This document shows, one piece after another, positions 7,301 to 12,361 of a stretch of DNA of 12,361 nucleotides. Origin of the DNA: an uncultured Prevotella sp. (GTDB taxonomy: Bacteria; Bacteroidota; Bacteroidia; Bacteroidales; Bacteroidaceae). The stretch spans positions 1-12,361 of the forward strand of contig CALZDK010000038.1 of the NCBI GenBank assembly GCA_945637645.1. Direction: 5' to 3'. The notes below the pieces were generated by a model. It did no database searches and was not told the origin of the DNA. It saw only the letters and a program-made list of their open reading frames with translations. Made by a program: the position numbers and the translations under genes. The first letter of the stretch is position 1. Every line of letters begins with the position of its first letter.

Positions 7301-8515
7301 TTAATGGTTGTGGTTATGACCTTCGGGTATTACAGAAGACGATGCGGCAAGTTTCACCTGGTAAGCGCCTTTCGCAACCACAGTCTCACCAGCCTTCAGC
7401 CCTTCCACAATCTCTGTCCTCACTCCGTCTGTTTGCCCTATTTTCACCTCACGCTTCTCAAAAACGCCTTCCTCGCCCTCGTGTTCGTGGTCGTGAGCCT
7501 CGTGTTCGTGGGCGTGGTCCTCATGTTCGTGGGCGTGACTGTCATGCAGCTTTACATACACATAGTAGAGCCCTTGTTCTTCCGTCAGTGCAGAATTAGG
7601 CACTGTCACCACATTCTTTCTCGGCTTAAGCAACAGATAGACTTCCACAAACGAACCGGCAATGATGTCGCCCACGTTGTCAAACTCAAAGGTAGCAGGA
7701 AGATAAGCCGAACCTTCGGGCAGGGTGCGGCTATACGACACGAGTTTTCCGTTCAGTTCCGAGAGCTTATACACATTTTCGTTGCCCGTGGCACGGAAAT
7801 TGGCACTTTTTATATCGCTCATGTTACGATACGCACATTCCGGCACGTCAACCACAAGCTGCTGCCTGCGGTTTTGGGTCACTATGGCTATCGGGTCTCC
7901 CACATTAACATAGTCACCCGACTTAACAAGCATCGACTTCACATATCCGCCCATGCCAGTCGTCACCACCGCGCTTCCGCTTCTCGATGCCTTCAGTCCT
8001 TCGTAGGCTGCGCGTGCCGTCTCATAGTTTAGCCTTGCCTGTTCCAGTTCGCGTTGCGACACAATGTTCTCGTCAGCCAACGGCTTCACTCTCCCCATCT
8101 CGCTCTTTGCAGCCTCGTAGGCAGCCTTTGCCTTGGCTATCGGGTCGCCGTCCTGCAAGTGGCGTGCCGTGATGTCAGCCAATGCCTGTCCGCCTCCCAC
8201 ATAGCTTCCTTCCGACAGCGACGCATTCCTCCAATACACTATTCCACTTATTGTGGCTGCCACGGTCTGCTCGTCGCCCTGCCTCCTTACTATCTGTCCT
8301 GCGGCTTTCATCACGGCAGTGAAGTCGGCGGCGCTCACTGTTTCCGTTGCCACTCCTGCCTTCTCCATTTGTTCGTGGGTCATCACTATCTCACCGTTGT
8401 GTTCTTCCTTCCCTTCTCCTTCATGGTCATGAACTCCATGACCTTTCTCTCCTGAATGACAACCGGACAAAAGACCTGCTGCCATCAAGATACCAAATAT
8501 GTTCAAATGTTTCAT
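7301..8515 (-). CDS. His-rich lipoprotein membrane-fusion adaptor of the metal RND pump (CusB/CzcB-like)
   Basis: This 404-residue adaptor links pump and outer membrane channel in the periplasm. LLSGC (15-19) is a lipobox, so Cys19 should be lipidated. The barrel-sandwich/lipoyl halves are at about 85-115 and 185-215, flanking a helical hairpin (about 125-177). The beta-barrel follows (about 218-300) and the membrane-proximal domain is at about 300-395. Three histidine clusters stand out: residues 20-47 (six His), an insertion at 324-346 with ten His in seven-residue repeats, and a C-terminal HNHNH (400-404). His/Asp/Glu runs of this kind bind Zn, Ni, Co or Cu. E. coli CusB instead uses methionines. 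The insert sits inside an otherwise normal beta-strand region, where it could form a flexible metal-collecting loop. The ATG at 8515 is chosen because it directly precedes the signal peptide. The stop lies 13 nt before the pump gene. Confidence 0.9.
   Translation of the reverse strand: MKHLNIFGILMAAGLLSGCHSGEKGHGVHDHEGEGKEEHNGEIVMTHEQMEKAGVATETVSAADFTAVMKAAGQIVRRQGDEQTVAATISGIVYWRNASLSEGSYVGGGQALADITARHLQDGDPIAKAKAAYEAAKSEMGRVKPLADENIVSQRELEQARLNYETARAAYEGLKASRSGSAVVTTGMGGYVKSMLVKSGDYVNVGDPIAIVTQNRRQQLVVDVPECAYRNMSDIKSANFRATGNENVYKLSELNGKLVSYSRTLPEGSAYLPATFEFDNVGDIIAGSFVEVYLLLKPRKNVVTVPNSALTEEQGLYYVYVKLHDSHAHEHEDHAHEHEAHDHEHEGEEGVFEKREVKIGQTDGVRTEIVEGLKAGETVVAKGAYQVKLAASSSVIPEGHNHNH
7481..7543 (-). 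repeat. Three tandem 21-bp repeats encoding His-rich heptads
   Basis: Units at 7481-7501, 7502-7522 and 7523-7543 are imperfect head-to-tail copies; each contains [G/A]TGTTCGTGG on the plus strand. They stay in frame and encode seven-residue units of the form HAHEHEx or HDHEHEx (adaptor residues about 326-346). The 21-bp period is a multiple of three, so slippage would add or remove whole heptads without breaking the gene. Confidence 0.85.
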
Positions 8516-8566
8516 TATGTTTCATGTTTTAGTTAACTGACAATTTTTTCTTAAAAAAAATGATGC

Positions 8567-8929
8567 TTAACTAAAACACGGCGGTGCCCTGAGACCGCTC
8601 GCCCCTCCATAGCCTTGCAGAACAGATATTGTTGATCGGCAGACGTGTTTTCGCAATTCGTCAATGCCTACATCATCAACATGCCATTCATAGCCAAACA
8701 ACACAAAAAGCGGCAGAACACTGATGTCGGGAACGCTGCGGTTACTTCCTGCCTTCACGTCAAGCCCATACGAGTTCTTTACGCACGACGTACAGTCCTC
8801 ACCTTCACCGTGATGACCGTGACTGGCAACGCACATCTCCTCGCCATGATGATGGTGGGGAACCATTGGAGCTGTCAGCACTGCCAGCAGTCCAATCATG
8901 CAAACGATTATGGGAAATATGCGTTTCAT
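8567..8929 (-). CDS. Small exported His/Cys-rich protein, first gene of the efflux block (DUF6769-like)
   Basis: This 120-residue protein starts with a hydrophobic segment (MKRIFPIIVCMIGLLAVLTA, 1-20) serving as signal peptide or anchor. Next comes a compact metal-ligand-like region: HHHH (25-28), C33, H37, H39-H40 and a CTSC pair (C46, C49). A second hydrophobic stretch is at about 68-80, followed by a C-terminal LRAPP motif (113-117). From memory it resembles short Bacteroidetes proteins of the DUF6769 type found next to CusB/CzcB-like adaptors; I could not search to confirm this. Its role is unknown. A periplasmic metal-binding or metal-delivery accessory is an inference from the ligand-rich segment and its place 51 nt upstream of the adaptor gene on the same strand. 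It starts 27 nt after the rsmA stop. The ATG at 8929 gives the signal sequence directly. Confidence 0.75.
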   Translation of the reverse strand: MKRIFPIIVCMIGLLAVLTAPMVPHHHHGEEMCVASHGHHGEGEDCTSCVKNSYGLDVKAGSNRSVPDISVLPLFVLFGYEWHVDDVGIDELRKHVCRSTISVLQGYGGASGLRAPPCFS

Positions 8930-8956
8930 CTACACCTTATTATATATACAAGAAGC

Positions 8957-9754
8957 CTATTCCTTCTTCAATTCCGCGTCAACCATGTTTGTCAACTCCA
9001 CAAACTCTTCTATCGTGAGCTGCTCAGGGCGGCGTGTCATGATGTCGTGGGCAAAGAAGCCATCAGTAACGTTGTGACCTGCAAACAGCGGGCGCATGCT
9101 CACTCTCAGCATCTTCCTCCTTTGGTTAAACACCGTCTTCACCAATCGCTTAAACAATTTCTCGTCGCATCCGAGGTCGGTGGTCTCGTTGCGCGTCATG
9201 CGTATCACCGCACTCTTCACCTTTGGCGGCGGGTTGAACACCGTCTCGTCCACCGTGAACAGATACTCCACGTCGTACCACGCCTGCGTCAGCACACTCA
9301 GTATGCCGTAGGCCTTGTTGCCTGGGGCAGACGCCATGCGCAGAGCCACCTCGCGCTGTATCATGCCCGTGCAGCAGGGAATAAGGTCCTTGTTGTCGAG
9401 CATCTTGAAGAAAATCTGCGACGATATGTCGTAGGGATAGTTTCCCGTCAGCACAAACTGCTTGCCGTCGAACACCTTCGTGAGGTCCATTCTCAGGAAA
9501 TCCTCACCTAATATATTATCGCGCAGGCGCGGGAAACGCTCGTTGAGATAAGCCACCGATTCAGAGTCTATCTCCACCACCTTTGTAAGTCGTGGTTTTT
9601 CCATTAGGAACTGTGTGAGCACCCCCATTCCCGGTCCAACTTCGAGAACAGGAATTTCCGGGCAAGCGTCAACAGTGTCGGCAATGCGCTTCGCTATGTT
9701 AAGGTCGGTAAGGAAATGCTGACCGAGATTTTTCTTAGGACGAACTTGTTTCAT
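8957..9754 (-). CDS. rsmA: 16S rRNA (adenine(1518)-N6/adenine(1519)-N6)-dimethyltransferase
   Basis: This 265-residue enzyme (RsmA/KsgA) dimethylates two adjacent adenines in the 3'-terminal hairpin of 16S rRNA during late 30S assembly, using S-adenosylmethionine. Visible motifs: KKNLGQHFL (7-15) at the N-terminus; EVGPGMGVLT (38-47), the SAM-binding motif I; EID (61-63), the acidic residue contacting the ribose; NYPYDIS (105-111), the family's catalytic NLPYNIS with L-to-Y and N-to-D changes; VFNPPPKVKSAV (172-183); and FNQRRKMLR (209-217) in the C-terminal RNA-binding part. Length is normal. It lies 58 nt downstream of the tRNA-Gln gene with a hairpin between. No Bacteroidetes -7 element is visible directly upstream. 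The efflux block follows after 27 nt. Confidence 0.95.
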   Translation of the reverse strand: MKQVRPKKNLGQHFLTDLNIAKRIADTVDACPEIPVLEVGPGMGVLTQFLMEKPRLTKVVEIDSESVAYLNERFPRLRDNILGEDFLRMDLTKVFDGKQFVLTGNYPYDISSQIFFKMLDNKDLIPCCTGMIQREVALRMASAPGNKAYGILSVLTQAWYDVEYLFTVDETVFNPPPKVKSAVIRMTRNETTDLGCDEKLFKRLVKTVFNQRRKMLRVSMRPLFAGHNVTDGFFAHDIMTRRPEQLTIEEFVELTNMVDAELKKE

Positions 9755-9776
9755 ATCAACTTGGGCTTTTTAACGC

Positions 9777-9807
9777 AAAAGAGCGCAACCTGAATGATTG
9801 CGCTCTT
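9777..9807 (-). terminator. Hairpin after tRNA-Gln: terminator or attenuator before rsmA
   Basis: A perfect 10-bp inverted repeat, AAGAGCGCAA (9779-9788) and TTGCGCTCTT (9798-9807), encloses a 9-nt loop. On the minus strand the stem ends in a run of only four T (9780-9777), two of which belong to the stem, before GCG. It sits 5 nt past the tRNA 3' end and 24 nt before the rsmA ATG. The short U-run suggests incomplete termination. Confidence 0.65.
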
Positions 9808-9812
9808 CTGTG

Positions 9813-9883
9813 TTGGGATACCCGGACTCGAACCAGGAAAGGCAGGACCAGAATCTGCAGTGTTACCATTACACCATATCCCA
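9813..9883 (-). tRNA. tRNA-Gln (anticodon CTG)
   Basis: This 71-nt gene folds as a full cloverleaf. The acceptor stem is TGGGATA (9883-9877) with TATCCCA (9820-9814), and the discriminator A is at 9813. The D-stem is GTGT/ACAC with loop AATGGTA. The anticodon arm is GCAGA-TTCTGGT-CCTGC with anticodon CTG at 9851-9849. The variable loop is CTTT. The T-arm is CCTGG-TTCGAGT-CCGGG, with one T-G wobble. The U1-A72 end pair and purine 37 agree with glutamine tRNAs. The 3' CCA is not encoded. Position 31-39 is an A-C mismatch at the base of the anticodon loop. This isoacceptor reads CAG codons. Confidence 0.93.
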
Positions 9884-9922
9884 ATGTTTCTGTGCTTACG
9901 GCTTATTGCCTTATTGCGAGTG

Positions 9923-9954
9923 CAAAGGTACTGCCTTTTCCCGAAACCTCCAAA
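9923..9954 (-). promoter_or_regulatory. Bacteroidetes-type promoter for tRNA-Gln
   Basis: On the minus strand TTTG (9954-9951), a 20-nt spacer and TACCTTTG (9930-9923) match TTTG-N19-21-TAnnTTTG exactly. Transcription should start near 9916, leaving a leader of about 33 nt to be removed from the tRNA precursor. It is also the nearest recognisable promoter upstream of rsmA and the efflux genes. Confidence 0.78.
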
Positions 9955-10020
9955 TCTTTTCCCGTTTTTTTTCGTTTTTACCATAAAAATTTCTATTTTT
10001 ATTACAAAACGGCTCCAAAA

Positions 10021-10052
10021 TTTGCTCATTTACCATTTTGGTAGTAACTTTG
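10021..10052 (+). promoter_or_regulatory. Bacteroidetes-type promoter for the TonB-dependent receptor
   Basis: TTTG (10021-10024), a 20-nt spacer and TAACTTTG (10045-10052) match the consensus exactly. The predicted start near 10059 leaves a leader of only about 32 nt, too short for a cobalamin riboswitch. The spacer contains a short inverted repeat, listed separately. Confidence 0.78.
10031..10043. repeat. Inverted repeat inside the receptor promoter spacer
   Basis: TACCA (10031-10035) and TGGTA (10039-10043) form a perfect 5-bp dyad with a TTT centre, placed between the -33 and -7 elements. The position would suit a repressor half-site pair, but the dyad is short and AT-rich and could be chance. 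Confidence 0.4.
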
Positions 10053-10090
10053 CAGCCGTTTTTTAAACATCATCATTATTAATTTAAACA

Positions 10091-12160
10091 ATGTACAACT
10101 ACAATTCAAACAAGAAGCAGGGCGTCTTCAAGTTCAAGCGTTTCGGACGCAAGGGCTACTCGCTGTTTGCAGTTCTTGGACGTGTGGTAGTCGTTGGAGT
10201 ACTGAGCGTGGCAACACTCTCCAAGTCTCATGCCGAGGGCGTGGGCGTGAAACCAGTAATCGACAACGACACAACCGACAAGACCGACCGCGAACTGACG
10301 CTCGACGAGGTGAGCGTCACCGGTTCAAGAGCACCGCTGACACGAGCCCAGGCTGCGAGAATGGTAACTGTACTGGAGCGTGCCGACATTCAGGCTGCGC
10401 CAGTGCAAAGTGTTAACGATTTGCTGAAATATGTAGCCAGCGTAGATGTCCGCCAGCGTGGACCTATTGGAGCGCAGACAGACATCAGTATTCGTGGCGG
10501 AAACTACGAGCAAATCACAATCCTCCTCAATGGCATCAACATCTGCGACCCGCAGACAGGACACAATGCCTTTGATTTCCCCGTTGACATTAGTGAGATT
10601 GAGCGCATCGAGGTGCTTGAAGGTCCGGCAGGACGTGTCTATGGCACTTCCTCACTGCTTGGTGCCATCAACATCGTCACTCGTCCGCGACCAACATCAA
10701 GCGTTTCTGCCCATATAGAAGGCGGAAGCTATGGCTATCTCTCTGCAGGGGCAAGGGCTAATGTGGCATCGGGAAAGTGGAACAACCAACTGTCGGGAAG
10801 TTATTCGCGGTCTGATGGCTATCAGCGCAACAGTGCGGGCGGACTAAATTCCGACTACAGCGGAGGAAAGGCTTTCTATCAGGGAACATACGACGACGAC
10901 ATCGTCAGCGTCAGCTGGCATGCAGGACTGAGCACGAAGGACTTTGGCTCAAACACATTCTATGGAGCCAAGTGGGACGACCAGTTTGAACACACCCTGA
11001 AAACCTACACCGCACTGCAGGCAGAGACAAAGAAGGGCAGTTTTCACCTAAAGCCTTCCATCTACTGGAACCACAGCTACGACCGTTTCGAGCTCTTCCG
11101 CGACGCAGCCGAAAAATATCCGTTCAACTATCACCGCACCGACATCTTCGGCGTAAACCTCAACGGCTATTTCGACTGGATTCTCGGACGCACTGCCGTT
11201 GGTGCAGAACTGCGAAACGAAGACCTTCTCAGCGGAAACCTCGGCGAACCGCTCGACAACCCGCACCACATCAGCGGTACCGACCGCTACTACGACCACG
11301 GCATCAACCGCACCAACATCAGCTTCGTCGTTGAGCACAACATCCTGCTGCGCCGCTTCACACTCTCGGCAGGTCTTGTGGCGGTGAAGAACTCGTGGAA
11401 CGGCATGAACATGAAGGTCTATCCAGGCATTGACGCAAGCTACCGCATAGGCGACTCCTTCAAGATTTTCGCCAACTACAACACCTCGCTGCGCATGCCC
11501 TCCGTCACCGAGCTCTACTATTCCGTGGGAGGACACGTAGCCGACAAAAACCTCAAGCCCGAAGAGATAAGCTCAGTGGAGGCTGGAGTGAAATACGCCG
11601 ACCACGGCATCACCACTCAGGCAAGCGTATATCACAACAACTGGAAAAACATGATCGACTGGATTCGCTACACCGCCGACGGTCCCGACGCCCCATGGCA
11701 GTCGGTAAACTTCACCGAAGTGAAGGCTACAGGTTTTCAGGCTCAGTTGACTCTCAATTTCCGTCAGATAGTGCCCACACAGCGCATATTGAAGTCCTTC
11801 AACGCCTCCTACAACTATCTGTTCCAGGACAAGGACATCGACTCCTCCGTGGAGAGCAAGTATTCGCTTGAATATCTTCGCCACAAGCTCGTTGCCAACC
11901 TGCAGCTCAACATCGTAAGCCGCCTCGACCTCGGCATAAACTTCCGCTGGCAGGACCGCCGTGGCATCTACACCGATTTCGACGGAACGGTGAAGGAATA
12001 CAGCCCATACAGTGTCGTCGATGCCCGTCTCTCGTGGACAGCCCCGAAATACAAGCTCTATCTCGAGGCAAACAACATCTTCGACAAGACCTACATCGAC
12101 TATGGCTGCGTCCCCCAACCCGGCACATGGCTAATAGCAGGTCTTTCTGTTGAATTATAA
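10091..12160 (+). CDS. TonB-dependent outer membrane receptor, BtuB/siderophore-receptor-like
   Basis: This 689-residue protein is a gated outer-membrane barrel for high-affinity uptake powered by TonB-ExbBD. Residues 1-48 are an unusually long leader: a basic aromatic stretch (NKKQGVFKFKRFGRKGYSLF, 7-26) precedes the hydrophobic core VVVVGVLSVATL (32-43), with likely cleavage after SHA (48). ELTLDEVSVTGSR (68-80) is the TonB-box region. The plug spans about 83-198, with DISIRGGNYEQITILLNGI (131-149) and IERIEVLEGPAGRVYGTSSLLGAINIVT (170-197), whose acidic and GAINI motifs are standard. The rest is a beta-barrel. The C-terminal segment NNIFDKTYIDYGCVPQPGTW is typical, though the last residue is Leu rather than the usual Phe. 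Cobalamin, haem or siderophore are all possible substrates; no partner gene is present to decide. It has no SusD-like partner and no CarboxypepD_reg-like N-terminal domain, so it is not a SusC-type receptor. Confidence 0.9.
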   Translation: MYNYNSNKKQGVFKFKRFGRKGYSLFAVLGRVVVVGVLSVATLSKSHAEGVGVKPVIDNDTTDKTDRELTLDEVSVTGSRAPLTRAQAARMVTVLERADIQAAPVQSVNDLLKYVASVDVRQRGPIGAQTDISIRGGNYEQITILLNGINICDPQTGHNAFDFPVDISEIERIEVLEGPAGRVYGTSSLLGAINIVTRPRPTSSVSAHIEGGSYGYLSAGARANVASGKWNNQLSGSYSRSDGYQRNSAGGLNSDYSGGKAFYQGTYDDDIVSVSWHAGLSTKDFGSNTFYGAKWDDQFEHTLKTYTALQAETKKGSFHLKPSIYWNHSYDRFELFRDAAEKYPFNYHRTDIFGVNLNGYFDWILGRTAVGAELRNEDLLSGNLGEPLDNPHHISGTDRYYDHGINRTNISFVVEHNILLRRFTLSAGLVAVKNSWNGMNMKVYPGIDASYRIGDSFKIFANYNTSLRMPSVTELYYSVGGHVADKNLKPEEISSVEAGVKYADHGITTQASVYHNNWKNMIDWIRYTADGPDAPWQSVNFTEVKATGFQAQLTLNFRQIVPTQRILKSFNASYNYLFQDKDIDSSVESKYSLEYLRHKLVANLQLNIVSRLDLGINFRWQDRRGIYTDFDGTVKEYSPYSVVDARLSWTAPKYKLYLEANNIFDKTYIDYGCVPQPGTWLIAGLSVEL

Positions 12161-12162
12161 AA

Positions 12163-12199
12163 AAAGCGAGGCACATTCCGTGCTTCGCTTTAATTTTGG
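12163..12199 (+). terminator. Strong, probably bidirectional intrinsic terminator after the receptor gene
   Basis: AAAGCGAGGCAC (12163-12174) pairs with GTGCTTCGCTTT (12180-12191) through 12 bp including one G-T wobble, with a 5-nt loop. On the plus strand TTTAATTTT follows. On the minus strand the stem is followed by an uninterrupted T-run from the A-tract at 12159-12165, so it would also stop leftward transcription. Confidence 0.85.
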
Positions 12200-12264
12200 A
12201 TAACAGAATAAACCCCGACATGGCTTATGCGGCTAAAAATGAAAAGGGAAAAGCAAGGGGCTTA

Positions 12265-12324
12265 TTCAAACCGTTCGAACCAAATTCAAACCCAATTCGA
12301 ACCCGTTCGAAACCATCTCGAACC
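12265..12324. repeat. Six imperfect TTCGAACC units phased at 9-11 bp
   Basis: Copies begin at 12265 (TTCAAACC), 12274 (TTCGAACC), 12285 (TTCAAACC), 12296 (TTCGAACC), 12306 (TTCGAAACC) and 12317 (CTCGAACC). Start-to-start distances are 9, 11, 11, 10 and 11 bp, close to one helical turn. Three copies contain the palindrome TTCGAA. The block lies in the noncoding stretch after the receptor terminator. Apart from this repeat I see nothing I would call a gene in 12200-12361. Confidence 0.75.
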
Positions 12325-12361
12325 CAAATTATAAATACACATTAGCTCCCATGCAGCTCGT

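Noticed and set aside
8950..8968. AAGAAG/CTTCTT hairpin at the rsmA stop as a terminator separating rsmA from the efflux genes
   Set aside because: The stem is only 6 bp and AT-rich, and on the minus strand it is followed by GTATATATAA rather than a T-run, so termination is not supported.
9751..10029. A 92-codon minus-strand frame crossing the tRNA
   Set aside because: It runs through the tRNA-Gln gene and its promoter, so it cannot be a sensible protein gene.
10053..10090. A cobalamin riboswitch upstream of the BtuB-like receptor
   Set aside because: The predicted leader is only about 32 nt and shows no B12-box-like sequence or structure.
11048..11536. A 162-codon open frame on the minus strand
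   Set aside because: It is antisense to the TonB receptor barrel, is Val/Ala/Glu-rich, and has no motif or promoter.
12265..12324. A tRNA remnant, because GGTTCGA on the minus strand resembles a T-loop
   Set aside because: No acceptor, D or anticodon arms surround it, and the motif recurs six times at helical spacing, unlike a tRNA.
12220..12345. A 41-codon frame from ATG at 12220 covering the repeat array
   Set aside because: No promoter or family signature. Its Pro/Arg/Asn-rich second half simply reads the TTCGAACC repeats in shifting frames, so it is probably not coding.

Overview
The window reads as a chromosomal segment from a Bacteroidales bacterium, most likely Prevotellaceae. Evidence: four intergenic sites match the Bacteroidetes housekeeping promoter TTTG-N19-21-TAnnTTTG. 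Genes generally lack a Shine-Dalgarno sequence. The tRNA does not encode CCA. The TonB receptor carries a long basic N-terminal leader that I associate with this group. I see no phage genes, transposase or CRISPR array.

Layout from left to right. The start of a MaoC-type hydratase gene runs off the left edge on the minus strand behind its own promoter (1-284). Next is a DASS/SLC13-type membrane transporter with two internal TrkA-C-like domains (328-2094, minus). It is divergent from an exported cyclophilin-type peptidyl-prolyl isomerase (2273-3061, plus). The isomerase gene runs tail-to-tail into, and overlaps by 56 bp, the last gene of a heavy-metal-type RND efflux operon. Read in transcription order on the minus strand, that operon is: a small His/Cys-rich exported protein (8929-8567), a His-rich lipoprotein membrane-fusion adaptor (8515-7301), a 1032-residue RND pump (7287-4189) and a TolC-like outer membrane channel (4184-3006). 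Upstream on the same strand are rsmA/ksgA (9754-8957), a hairpin, and a tRNA-Gln(CTG) gene with a strong promoter. A TonB-dependent receptor (10091-12160, plus) diverges from the tRNA and ends at a strong terminator. The right end is a noncoding stretch holding six phased copies of a TTCGAACC-like unit.

How the parts fit. The four-gene block is a complete tripartite envelope exporter plus an accessory protein: the pump takes substrate from the periplasm or inner membrane, the adaptor bridges it, and the channel releases it outside. Histidine clusters in two of the four proteins point to a transition metal. The copper/silver methionine triad of E. coli CusA appears absent from the pump, so the metal cannot be named. 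No metal-responsive regulator lies in the window, and no recognisable promoter lies directly before the efflux block or rsmA.

Most of the window is ordinary. I did not find a clearly new system. The items most worth checking are the small His/Cys-rich protein heading the efflux operon, the 21-bp/heptad His repeat inside the adaptor, the 3' overlap of the isomerase and channel genes, the possible tRNA-rsmA-efflux read-through unit, and the helically phased repeat at the right edge.
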